The notes under the pieces were generated by a model. The model did not search any database, was not told where the DNA came from, and saw only the letters and a list, made by a program, of their open reading frames with translations. Shown piece by piece: positions 9,832 to 17,742 of a stretch of DNA of 34,225 nt (the stretch's first letter is position 1; every line of letters begins with the position of its first letter). Where the stretch lies: the NCBI GenBank assembly GCA_018813685.1, contig JAHJAV010000083.1, positions 1 through 34,225 of the forward strand. The letters run 5' to 3'. A program made the position numbers and the translations under genes. This stretch comes from Nanobdellota archaeon (GTDB lineage Archaea > Nanobdellota > Nanobdellia > Woesearchaeales > JACPBV01).

Positions 9832-9846
9832 AACATTTAAATATAA
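9832..9846 (+). promoter_or_regulatory. TATA-box promoter for the orphan ncRNA
   Basis: aaaacatttaaatata ~25 nt before the start of the structured element. Confidence 0.5.
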
Positions 9847-9862
9847 GCTCATCCAGAATATG

Positions 9863-9960
9863 TAATTGAGCGATATGCCTCGGATTGAGTACCGAAGCAA
9901 CTTTTAAGGTATAGGCGCTCTATAACACTTTAGGGGGAAGAAAATTCCTCCTTTATTTTT
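9863..9960 (+). ncRNA. orphan structured small RNA candidate with terminator-like 3' hairpin
   Basis: GAGCG(9868-9872)/CGCTC(9916-9920), TATGCCT(9874-9880)/AGGTATA(9907-9913), CGG(9881-9883)/CCG(9892-9894); then GGGGGAA(9933-9939)/TTCCTCC(9945-9951) followed by T-rich sequence. Confidence 0.55.
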
Positions 9961-10021
9961 TAATTTAAAATGCAATTCAAATCAAAGATTTGTATTTCAT
10001 TTCAAAAACAGAGTTTTTAAA

Positions 10022-10120
10022 ATGCAGAAAAACCTTTCGGAATTTATCGATTTAAGATCAATCTTGATTGACGAGAAAACACTTAGCATAGTAAGGGACA
10101 GCAAGATAGAGTTTTGTTAA
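10022..10120 (+). CDS. possible 32 aa small ORF MQKNLSEFIDLRSILIDEKTLSIVRDSKIEFC
   Basis: ATG directly after hairpin AAAAAC-AGA-GTTTTT (10004-10018); below the size cutoff of the ORF track. Confidence 0.3.
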   Translation: MQKNLSEFIDLRSILIDEKTLSIVRDSKIEFC

Positions 10121-10130
10121 TTTATTATCA

Positions 10131-11000
10131 ATGGATCATAGATGGGGTGGTATAATAAGTAGAATATTTCCTGGAGATAGTTTAATCTCTATAAAACGCT
10201 TTAGCAAAGGTGTTATCAATAATACTTATGATGTAAAGCTGAAAAAAAGAAATGTTGTTCTTCGTGTTTATCCGACTGATCTATGGAAGGTTGAGAAAGA
10301 GGAATATCTTTATGGGCTAATAAGAAATAAAACAGATGTTCCTGTGCCCGAGGTTATAGCAAAAGGAAATGATTATATTGTCTTGTCTAGGATAATAGGT
10401 AAAAGCATTTCTGTGGATAATAAATTACTTGTGGAAAAAGCAGGAGAACTATTAGCTAAGCTGCATTCTATAAAGTTTCCTTATTATGGGTGGATAATCA
10501 AGAGTAAGATAAATCCTAAATTTGAGAAGTGGGGCGATTTTGTTCTTTATGATCTGAATCTTAAATTGGGGAAGATGCCTTTTAAGCATAATGAACTAAA
10601 AGATAGGGTAAAGAAAATAATAGCCAGCAATAAGTATCTTTTGGATGTTGAGACTGAGCCGTGCTTATTGCATAAAGATTACCATTCTTCGCATATTTTA
10701 GCTTCTGGCGGCAAGATAAACGGAATAATTGACTTAGAGTGGGCAATGGCTGGGCATAATGAGCTTGATCTGGTGAAATCATGCATGTGGATGTTTGATA
10801 AAAAGCCAGAGATGGAGAAATTATTCTTTAAGGGGTATAAGAAGTATGGGAATATATCTAAGGAGTTTAAGAATAGGAGAAAGCTGTATAAGATAATAAC
10901 TTCTTTGTCTTCATTGTCTTTTTCATATGAATGCAGAAATAAGAAATGGTGCATATATAATTTTGACAAGTTAAAAGGTGAGTTAGATGAATATAACTAA
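10131..11000 (+). CDS. aminoglycoside phosphotransferase (APH)-fold small-molecule kinase
   Basis: FSKGVINNTYDVKL, LLHKDYHSSHIL catalytic-loop-like motif, INGIIDLEWAMAGHNELDLV. Confidence 0.8.
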   Translation: MDHRWGGIISRIFPGDSLISIKRFSKGVINNTYDVKLKKRNVVLRVYPTDLWKVEKEEYLYGLIRNKTDVPVPEVIAKGNDYIVLSRIIGKSISVDNKLLVEKAGELLAKLHSIKFPYYGWIIKSKINPKFEKWGDFVLYDLNLKLGKMPFKHNELKDRVKKIIASNKYLLDVETEPCLLHKDYHSSHILASGGKINGIIDLEWAMAGHNELDLVKSCMWMFDKKPEMEKLFFKGYKKYGNISKEFKNRRKLYKIITSLSSLSFSYECRNKKWCIYNFDKLKGELDEYN

Positions 11001-11619
11001 ATTGACTGAGACATATATAGACAGCCATCCTAGCGTCAAGGATTGTGTTAGAAAAGGATTGATAAATTATTCAGCATTGACAAGGAAGATGTCTGAAGAC
11101 TTAGGGCTTGACTTAAAGGATAATTTTGATGCTATATTGATTGCCTGCAGAAGGTATTACAGCAAGATAAAGAAAGAAGCTGGCCTAGAGGATAAGATCA
11201 TCGGAATATTGAAGAAGAGCAAGCTGGAAGTTAAGAATAAGATAATGGTGGCGGTTGTTGAAAAGAGCATATTCTTTAATCATCTTCTTGAATTACAGAA
11301 GATTGTTAAGGTGAAATCAGAAGTTTTTCATATCATTGAAGGCAGCAGCACAATCACCCTGATAACTTCAGAGGATTTTAAGGAAGAAATTAAGAAATTG
11401 TTTAAGAATAAACTTATACGGCTGAGCGATAGTCTAGCTGAAATCACTCTTAAGAGCTCAGAGGATATGGAGCAGACACCGGGAGTGTTGGCTTATCTTA
11501 CTTCTTTATTGGCTGAGAATGCTATAAACATAGTAGAAACAATGTCGACGTGGACTGACACTCTTTTTGTTATTGAGGAGAATGATATTGCAAGGGTTAT
11601 GGAGGTGCTGAAGTTTTAA
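10987..11619 (+). CDS. ACT-domain-like regulatory protein
   Basis: C-terminal [46 protein letters not shown] fits an ACT domain; overlaps the kinase ORF by 14 nt. Confidence 0.7.
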   Translation: MNITKLTETYIDSHPSVKDCVRKGLINYSALTRKMSEDLGLDLKDNFDAILIACRRYYSKIKKEAGLEDKIIGILKKSKLEVKNKIMVAVVEKSIFFNHLLELQKIVKVKSEVFHIIEGSSTITLITSEDFKEEIKKLFKNKLIRLSDSLAEITLKSSEDMEQTPGVLAYLTSLLAENAINIVETMSTWTDTLFVIEENDIARVMEVLKF

Positions 11620-12221
11620 TCTTTTATTATCCCTTCTTTGTCCAACAGATGCCCTAGTTTTTCTTTTTTAGTATCTAAATATCTTTTATTGTTTTTGTTT
11701 GGAGTAATTATCAATGGGACTCTTTTTATTATTTTTAATCCGTATTTCTCTAGGCCGTTGATCTTTTTTGGATTGTTTGTTAATAGCTTTATAGTTGTTA
11801 GTTCTAAATCTGCTAATATCTGCGCGCCTATTGTGTAATCTCTTAGATCTGCTTTAAAGCCGAGCTTTTCGTTTGCTTCTACTGTGTCACACCCTTCATC
11901 CTGCAGTTTGTATGCTTTTATCTTGTTTAATAATCCTATTCCTCTTCCTTCCTGCCTTAGATACAATAATACACCGCCTTCTTTGCCTATCAATCTTAAT
12001 GCTTCTTCTAACTGTTCTCCGCAATCACATCTTAATGAGTGAAATGTGTCTCCTGTAAGGCATTCAGAATGGACTCTTACTAAAACATCTTTTCTTTTGA
12101 CATCCCCTTTGATTAAAGCGACATGATGATTCTTTTCTTTGTCTTCATAGACATTTATAGTAAAATCCCCATAGAACTTTGTAGGAAACTTTGCAGATGC
12201 TTTTTTGATTATAAGGCTCAT
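11616..12221 (-). CDS. ribA: GTP cyclohydrolase II
   Basis: [47 protein letters not shown]. Confidence 0.93.
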   Translation of the reverse strand: MSLIIKKASAKFPTKFYGDFTINVYEDKEKNHHVALIKGDVKRKDVLVRVHSECLTGDTFHSLRCDCGEQLEEALRLIGKEGGVLLYLRQEGRGIGLLNKIKAYKLQDEGCDTVEANEKLGFKADLRDYTIGAQILADLELTTIKLLTNNPKKINGLEKYGLKIIKRVPLIITPNKNNKRYLDTKKEKLGHLLDKEGIIKD

Positions 12222-12297
12222 AATTGCTGTAGAATTATATTATCAATTATAAAGGTTATTCTTTTTAGTAGGGTAGAATCAGTAATTTGATATATGC

Positions 12298-12489
12298 CTA
12301 AAATTCTTCAGGCTCTTCTTCTGCATCGACTTCATCAATCTTTTCTTCAGCTTCTTCATAGCCTTTCATGAAGCCTTCTTCACTTGGCGACATCTCATCG
12401 TCTTCAACTAAGTCTTGCCTGCCGCTTTCTTCATATATGCTGCTTTCGTTAAGTTCTTCGTCATCTGATTTATGTCTGTGTTTTGCCAT
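12298..12489 (-). CDS. small acidic protein with conserved-looking SPSEEGFMKGYEEAEE core
   Basis: 63 aa ORF, very acidic. Confidence 0.6.
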   Translation of the reverse strand: MAKHRHKSDDEELNESSIYEESGRQDLVEDDEMSPSEEGFMKGYEEAEEKIDEVDAEEEPEEF

Positions 12490-12628
12490 GATGAAATCCC
12501 CTTAAAATTGCGTAACTCAGCTAGTCATTTATATAACTTACGTTTATAATTTATATAGAAATAGTTTTACTTTTTGTTTAAGAATTCTTCTGCTCTTTTT
12601 AGCATATCTTTTAGAAAAAACTTTTTTT

Positions 12629-12841
12629 CTAAGTATCTTTTTTCAGTCCAATAAAAAATCCGCCTATCTTACCAGCAGCATAAGTCGCTTCTTTTTCTTT
12701 TATTATTTCGTTTAATGCTGGATGCTCTACATCGATGTGAGTAATTCTTGCGAAGCTTTTTCCTTTTTGATGGATATAGACTTTAGCTCCTTTCAGTTCG
12801 ATTTTTCCTTCGCCTGGGCCTGACATGAGTTTGAATATCAC
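12629..12841 (-). CDS. uncharacterised 70 aa protein
   Basis: ORF with upstream AT-rich promoter-like region. Confidence 0.5.
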   Translation of the reverse strand: MIFKLMSGPGEGKIELKGAKVYIHQKGKSFARITHIDVEHPALNEIIKEKEATYAAGKIGGFFIGLKKDT

Positions 12842-12952
12842 TTCTATATTATTAAATGTTATGGAACTATTTTTTTATTATAGTGATTTAAACTATATAT
12901 CCCAGTATGTATCAAAACCAAAAGGTTTAAATATCACTAATATACAGATTAG

Positions 12953-12964
12953 TATACTAGTATA
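12953..12964. promoter_or_regulatory. perfect 12-nt palindrome TATACTAGTATA, candidate operator
   Basis: Self-complementary, between a TATA box (tttaaata, ~12927) and the leader hairpin. Confidence 0.35.
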
Positions 12965-12972
12965 ACAATTTA

Positions 12973-13052
12973 AAAAGAGGCAGGAATTGGTTGGTGTAAC
13001 ATAGGAGAGAACAAGCATGGCTTGAACTATGTTACAACCACTGCACTCTTTT
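12973..13052 (+). ncRNA. long extended hairpin, leader RNA or small RNA upstream of the coiled-coil gene
   Basis: AAAAGAG(12973-12979)/CTCTTTT(13046-13052), GCAG(12980-12983)/CTGC(13041-13044), GGTTG(12989-12993)/CAACC(13035-13039), TAACATAG(12997-13004)/CTATGTTA(13027-13034), apical CAAGC-atg-GCTTG. Confidence 0.6.
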
Positions 13053-13062
13053 GGACGGTAAA

Positions 13063-13320
13063 ATGGAACAAGAAACAAAACTGATGGATCCGAAAACATT
13101 TATAGATAATGTTGATTCCTGGATAAAGCAGATAAGAGCTGAGTTCAGCCAGATAACAGATGTTTCTAGTGTTGTTGAAGAGAATGTCTGCAACATACAG
13201 CATAATTATGAGCTTATATACGAGTTAAAGGAACAGGTAGAGACATTAAAAGATGAGATAAAGGCATTAAAAGTTATGCAGCTTATCAATCTTAAAGAGA
13301 GCCTTGCAAGAAAGCATTAG
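13063..13320 (+). CDS. short coiled-coil protein
   Basis: ATG 13063 (TTG 13051 lies in the hairpin); YELKEQVETLKDEIKALKV heptad pattern. Confidence 0.6.
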   Translation: MEQETKLMDPKTFIDNVDSWIKQIRAEFSQITDVSSVVEENVCNIQHNYELIYELKEQVETLKDEIKALKVMQLINLKESLARKH

Positions 13321-13619
13321 AGTTTTTCTATTATCTTCTTTAAAGCATCATCTATTGCCATGAATATATTAGGTTTGTTGCTTTCACTTAGTATTTTGTT
13401 ATTTTCTAAATCTAGTTCTGCTTTTATATTTAGTGATTGTTCAGTCCCTTGTAATGTTATTGATAGTTTAGTGTAGTTTCCTTTTTTATTTTGAATCTGT
13501 CTTGCGTGATTGCCTATTATCTTTTTTAGGACTACAAGTTTGCTTCTTTCAATGATTTGGAAACCGTTTAATTCAATATTTCCACCTAGGGAGATATGTT
13601 CATTATTTTTAGCTTCCAT
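13317..13619 (-). CDS. uncharacterised 100 aa protein
   Basis: ORF with upstream ggtgaac SD-like sequence; convergent with the previous gene. Confidence 0.55.
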   Translation of the reverse strand: MEAKNNEHISLGGNIELNGFQIIERSKLVVLKKIIGNHARQIQNKKGNYTKLSITLQGTEQSLNIKAELDLENNKILSESNKPNIFMAIDDALKKIIEKL

Positions 13620-13672
13620 CTAGGTTCACCTCGCATTATTTTAGATTATTGGGGAGCTTGTATAAAAAATTT

Positions 13673-13721
13673 GTTGTTTATCCTTAGTATAGATACTATC
13701 TCCATTAGTTTTATAAACAAC
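13673..13721. promoter_or_regulatory. 9-bp inverted repeat GTTGTTTAT...ATAAACAAC in a divergent promoter region, with inner AGTAT-AG-ATACT
   Basis: Arms 13673-13681 and 13713-13721; inner repeat 13686-13697. Confidence 0.45.
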
Positions 13722-13742
13722 CTCCTTGTTTCCCCTTAGGAT

Positions 13743-15128
13743 ATGCTTGTACAATCATTTTCAGGAATAAGGGGAATATACGGCAAGGATCTTACAGAGG
13801 ATACTGTGAGAAAGTATGCTTATGTATTCAGCCAATCTTTAAGAGATAAATTAAAGAGAGAGCCTACTGTTGTTGTTGGTTATGATACTAGGAAATCTTC
13901 AACCACCTTGAAGAATGCCCTGCTTGATTCTTTGTTTAGGGTGATTGATGTTGGGATAATGCCTATAGCTGCTGTGCAGCTTGCTGTTAGATCATATAAA
14001 GCAGACTGCGGAATAGTGATAACTGCTTCTCATAATCCCAAGAGGTATAATGGATTGAAGTTTTTGGATAAGGATGGTGCTGTGTTAAGGCCTTCAGCTG
14101 TTGATAAGGTGATAAAAGGATTTGGGCAGATAAGCAAGATAAAAGAAGATAGGTTTATGGATAAATATATTTATGGTGGTGAGCTGGAGAATAGGGTAAA
14201 GAGGGTAGTTAAGTCAAATATGGATTTGATCCATAAGTATTCTGCTTTTTTGAAAAAGACTGTTGGAACATTTGATAATAAAAGAAAGGTTATCTTAGAT
14301 GTTAATGGGGGGGCTGGAATTGTTTTGAAAGAGATAATCGCTAATCTGCATATCCATAATATCAAGTTGATAAATAATAAGAAAGGGGAGTTCAAAAGAG
14401 CAATTGAGCCAAATTCAAGGTCTCTTAAATATCTTGAGAATGTTGTTAAAAAACAAGGGGCTGAGTTTGCTGCTGGTTTTGATTGTGATGCAGACAGGGT
14501 AGAAGTGATATTAAGAGATGGGACTATAGTTGATGGAAATCAGATTTTGGCTTTGATTGCAGATGATATATTGAGCAAGAAGAAAGGAACTGTTGTAGTT
14601 AATGATGCAACTTCTAATCTTATAAGGGGAATAGCCGAAAGGCATAGATGTAAGGTTAAGGAAGTAGAGGTTGGTGAAATAAATGTTGTTGATGAGATGT
14701 TAAGATTAAAGAGCCCTGTTGGTGGAGAAGGAAGCAATGGCGGGATAATAATACCTCCTTCAAGGTGCAGAGATGGGATATTGTCTTTGTTTTATCTGCT
14801 TAAGATAATGGATAGTTCTGGAAAATCACTTAGAGAGCTATTGGATGAGCTTCCTGTATATTACAGTGTGCAGAAAAAAGTAGCTTTTAAGAGAAAGGTG
14901 GATATTAGGCTTTTTAGGGCGAAGCTGAAGTCTTATTATTCGCGTAAAGGGTATAAGATAAATGAAACAGGGGGCATAAGTGGAGGGCTTAAGATACTGG
15001 TTGATAATGATAGTTTTGTTTGGTTTAGGTTCTCTAAGACAGAAGCTAATCTTCTTAGGATCATATCTGATTCTACTTCATTGAATTCTTGCAGGAAGAT
15101 GATTGAAGAAGCTGTTTCTTTGTTGTAG
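13743..15128 (+). CDS. alpha-D-phosphohexomutase family (phosphoglucosamine/phosphomannomutase-like)
   Basis: FSGIRGIYG, IVITASHNPKRYNGLKF, GFDCDADRVEV, GGEGSNGGII. Confidence 0.9.
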   Translation: MLVQSFSGIRGIYGKDLTEDTVRKYAYVFSQSLRDKLKREPTVVVGYDTRKSSTTLKNALLDSLFRVIDVGIMPIAAVQLAVRSYKADCGIVITASHNPKRYNGLKFLDKDGAVLRPSAVDKVIKGFGQISKIKEDRFMDKYIYGGELENRVKRVVKSNMDLIHKYSAFLKKTVGTFDNKRKVILDVNGGAGIVLKEIIANLHIHNIKLINNKKGEFKRAIEPNSRSLKYLENVVKKQGAEFAAGFDCDADRVEVILRDGTIVDGNQILALIADDILSKKKGTVVVNDATSNLIRGIAERHRCKVKEVEVGEINVVDEMLRLKSPVGGEGSNGGIIIPPSRCRDGILSLFYLLKIMDSSGKSLRELLDELPVYYSVQKKVAFKRKVDIRLFRAKLKSYYSRKGYKINETGGISGGLKILVDNDSFVWFRFSKTEANLLRIISDSTSLNSCRKMIEEAVSLL

Positions 15129-15146
15129 GTGGATTTAGTTAAAACT

Positions 15147-15515
15147 CTATTTACCCTTATATCCAAATAATTTGTTATATTTATCATGGTCCATAAATTC
15201 AAGGATAAAAGCGATAATCTTAACATCTTCACCTATTAAGGTATAGAGAAGCCTCCAATAACCTACTAATTCAACTCTCAATATCTTATCAGTCCCATAT
15301 CTTTGGAAAACTCCTTTTGAAATATATTTTCTAGGGATCAAATCACCATAATGTGGGTTTGCTTTGAGATTTTTTATGGCTGTATTGATAGAACTAAGTA
15401 ATTGTTCGTATGTGGGCTTCTTTTTGGATGATTGACTTTTTGTAACAAGTTCCTGTAGTTCTTCGTATTCTTTATATGCTTCTTCATCAAACTTTACTTC
15501 AACTAATTTGTGCAT
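15147..15515 (-). CDS. RelE/ParE-superfamily toxin
   Basis: NPHYGDLIPRKYI...GTDKILRVELVGYWRLLYTLIGEDVKIIAFILEFMDHDKYNKLFGYK. Confidence 0.78.
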   Translation of the reverse strand: MHKLVEVKFDEEAYKEYEELQELVTKSQSSKKKPTYEQLLSSINTAIKNLKANPHYGDLIPRKYISKGVFQRYGTDKILRVELVGYWRLLYTLIGEDVKIIAFILEFMDHDKYNKLFGYKGK

Positions 15516-15516
15516 C

Positions 15517-15786
15517 TTACATCACTGTAATTCCTTTTTTGAGCTTGGCTCTTAATTTTGGGCTAATCTCATCTTTATGTATCCAGATTATCCCTTCTTT
15601 AAGCAGAGCAATCTTTCCGCTTTCTTCTAGGTAACTGAGAATAAGGTTAAGTGTTGGTCTCATAACCTTCTTGGTTAATCTTCGGTCTATCTCATTCTTT
15701 GAAAGAGGACTCATTGCGACCCTTATTGTTTTTTCAACATTTAATATTGTATCAAGCCTAGGGTAATGAAGTACTTCAGTTGTCAT
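15517..15786 (-). CDS. probable winged-helix-like antitoxin paired with the RelE toxin
   Basis: 89 aa ORF 1 nt upstream of the toxin ORF; LSKNEIDRRLTKKVMRPTLNLILSYLEESGKIALLKEGIIWI resembles an HTH. Confidence 0.68.
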   Translation of the reverse strand: MTTEVLHYPRLDTILNVEKTIRVAMSPLSKNEIDRRLTKKVMRPTLNLILSYLEESGKIALLKEGIIWIHKDEISPKLRAKLKKGITVM

Positions 15787-15805
15787 TTTAATTCACCTTA
15801 TATGT

Positions 15806-15821
15806 TTATACTATAGTATAA
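15806..15821. promoter_or_regulatory. perfect 16-nt palindrome TTATACTATAGTATAA, candidate toxin-antitoxin operator
   Basis: Self-complementary, between TATA-like sequence and the antitoxin start. Confidence 0.5.
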
Positions 15822-15920
15822 GTATATATCATATATAAACTTTGTGGTTTTTAAGATGCAATACTTTTATAAAACAAAAACCTTTATAAATAGATTAAGA
15901 CATATCTAGTAAATATAGGG

Positions 15921-16082
15921 GTGGTCAATATAGCAGTAGATTACGGCAATTGTAATCTTTGTAAAAAAGGAAACCTTGTAAAGCTAGGAGAAAGAGAGAT
16001 AAGCAAGACTACCTATGTAGTTTTAAGGTGTGATAAGTGCAATCATCAGGTTGCAAGAAGCATGGATAAAAATGGCAGATGA
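15921..16082 (+). CDS. 53 aa zinc-ribbon protein (GTG start)
   Basis: VVNIAVDYGNCNLCKKGNLVKLGEREISKTTYVVLRCDKCNHQVARSMDKNGR: CxxC...CxxC; absent from the ORF track. Confidence 0.6.
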   Translation: MVNIAVDYGNCNLCKKGNLVKLGEREISKTTYVVLRCDKCNHQVARSMDKNGR

Positions 16083-16203
16083 GAAATCACTTCAGTCAAT
16101 TGAAGGGCAGGGAGCAAAGAAATGCCCGGAATGCGGCAGTAAAGACATCATTAGAGAGGATAATGAAGTTTACTGCAAGAAATGCGGTTTTGTTATAGAT
16201 TAA
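16072..16203 (+). CDS. 43 aa stand-alone TFB-like zinc ribbon
   Basis: MADEKSLQSIEGQGAKKCPECGSKDIIREDNEVYCKKCGFVID; overlaps the preceding ORF by 11 nt; absent from the ORF track. Confidence 0.65.
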   Translation: MADEKSLQSIEGQGAKKCPECGSKDIIREDNEVYCKKCGFVID

Positions 16204-16311
16204 CTTAAACTGGTTCTTAGCTTTTATTAGGGGATTTTGTAGAATTTTAATTTGTTATTTCTTTTGTGACATCTCAAAAATGCCCTTCATTTCTGATGAT
16301 GCTCAAAAACC

Positions 16312-16638
16312 TTAGATTTTTGACACTTCTTCAATTAATTTTTCTGCTGTCAAATCGTCTTTTGATAGGTTGCTATTGCTGCAATATGGGCACCTTAGCT
16401 TAACTTTAGAACCTTTTCTGATAGAGAAATGATACTTGCAGTCTAAACATACTAGTTTTATGGAGTCTAATGGTTCTTTTGCTGCTGAATAAGCTTGTTT
16501 TTTCTTTTCCTGCTTTTCCATAACTTTGTTATGGCAAACTATACAGAGAATTCTTTTTCCGTCAATGCTGTATCTTATATTCTCAAATGGGAATCTTTTA
16601 TTACATACATTACAGATATATGCCTTGCCATTTTTCAT
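16312..16638 (-). CDS. double zinc-ribbon-like protein, fourth gene of the ftsZ operon
   Basis: CNVCNKRF...CIVCHNK and CLDCKYHF...CPYCSNSN. Confidence 0.7.
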   Translation of the reverse strand: MKNGKAYICNVCNKRFPFENIRYSIDGKRILCIVCHNKVMEKQEKKKQAYSAAKEPLDSIKLVCLDCKYHFSIRKGSKVKLRCPYCSNSNLSKDDLTAEKLIEEVSKI

Positions 16639-16650
16639 GCTCTTGCCTTT

Positions 16651-16986
16651 TTATCTTTTATTACTGCCTGAGTAAAAGAATTTCTCGATAGAGACATCTT
16701 GAGGTCCGTATTCGCCATATCTTGCATTGCCTTTTGATGGGGTTGCTTGCTGCCTTTCTGGTTGAGGTTCTTCGAATTTTTTTATCTGCTCCTGCCTGAT
16801 TGTGGGTTTATGCTCGCTTAAGTTTCTCTTTATGTCAGAAATCTCTTTTGTGAGGCTGTTTATGGCTTCTTTTATGCTGGTTATTTCATTAGCAAATTTC
16901 TTGCTGTGCATGTCCATCATCAGCTCTATCTTCTTTTCAATAAAAAAATCCGGGTTCATGTTCTGTTGTAACACAGTTTCTACCAT
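16651..16986 (-). CDS. coiled-coil protein, third gene of the ftsZ operon
   Basis: MHSKKFANEITSIKEAINSLTKEISDIKRNL heptad pattern; gap of 15 nt to the neighbouring gene. Confidence 0.65.
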   Translation of the reverse strand: MVETVLQQNMNPDFFIEKKIELMMDMHSKKFANEITSIKEAINSLTKEISDIKRNLSEHKPTIRQEQIKKFEEPQPERQQATPSKGNARYGEYGPQDVSIEKFFYSGSNKR

Positions 16987-17001
16987 ATTACCCTCCTTAT
17001 G

Positions 17002-17733
17002 TTAGTCATGGAAGTTTTCTTTTATGAAGTTAATCATAACGTCGTTTCCTGCTAACCCATATGCTTCCAAAGCTTTTGATATATGCTCATCTTTTAAGCA
17101 TATATCTCCTACTGCATTGAGCCTTTCTTGGTCTTGCGCAAGCTCAAATGCCTTTATTGCATAGTTATACTCTTTTTCTTCCATGCATTTGTTGCCTAAT
17201 ACAACTAATTTTTCTTTGTCATTTATCTTTGAAAATATGTCAAATGCATATTCAAACTTGTACTTGTCAAGGCAATGGTTGCCTATCTCTATCAGCCTTT
17301 CATTGTCACCGACTGATATGAATGCTTTGACAGCATGCGCAAACCTGCCTTCATTGATGCATCTTTTTCCTACTTCATTTAGTTTTCCAATGTTTCCTGA
17401 CATCTTATAGACTTCAATGCAGTTGTCAAATTGTAATAGCCTTTCATAGTCTTCTCCTACCTCATTTAGTTTCTGCCTGTTTCCTGCAAGTAGGAATGAT
17501 TTTACTGCATCGTTTAAGTTTCCTTTTCTCCTGTAGGCTTCACCCAGTGCTGTAAGTATGTTAAATTTCATCTCAGGGCTGAACATTGTAAGATTAAGGT
17601 TATCAATACCTTTTCTTAACAGCTGAGGAACCATCTTATCAAATTTGTTTGTGTCTTCTTTTTGATTAAGGAATTCCTGGTTCTTTTCAACTATAGTTCC
17701 TACCATCTTTTTTATGATTTCATCATCAACCAT
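17002..17733 (-). CDS. TPR-like helical repeat protein, second gene of the ftsZ operon
   Basis: Repeating A.KAF..(A/V)GD..RL..(V/I)G..C units. Confidence 0.72.
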   Translation of the reverse strand: MVDDEIIKKMVGTIVEKNQEFLNQKEDTNKFDKMVPQLLRKGIDNLNLTMFSPEMKFNILTALGEAYRRKGNLNDAVKSFLLAGNRQKLNEVGEDYERLLQFDNCIEVYKMSGNIGKLNEVGKRCINEGRFAHAVKAFISVGDNERLIEIGNHCLDKYKFEYAFDIFSKINDKEKLVVLGNKCMEEKEYNYAIKAFELAQDQERLNAVGDICLKDEHISKALEAYGLAGNDVMINFIKENFHD

Positions 17734-17742
17734 ATTTTCACC

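Noticed and set aside
16304-16325. TCAAAAA-TTTTTGA inverted repeat as a new element
   Set aside because: Lies at the end of the ftsZ operon and overlaps its last stop codon; most simply a transcription-termination or end-of-gene hairpin.
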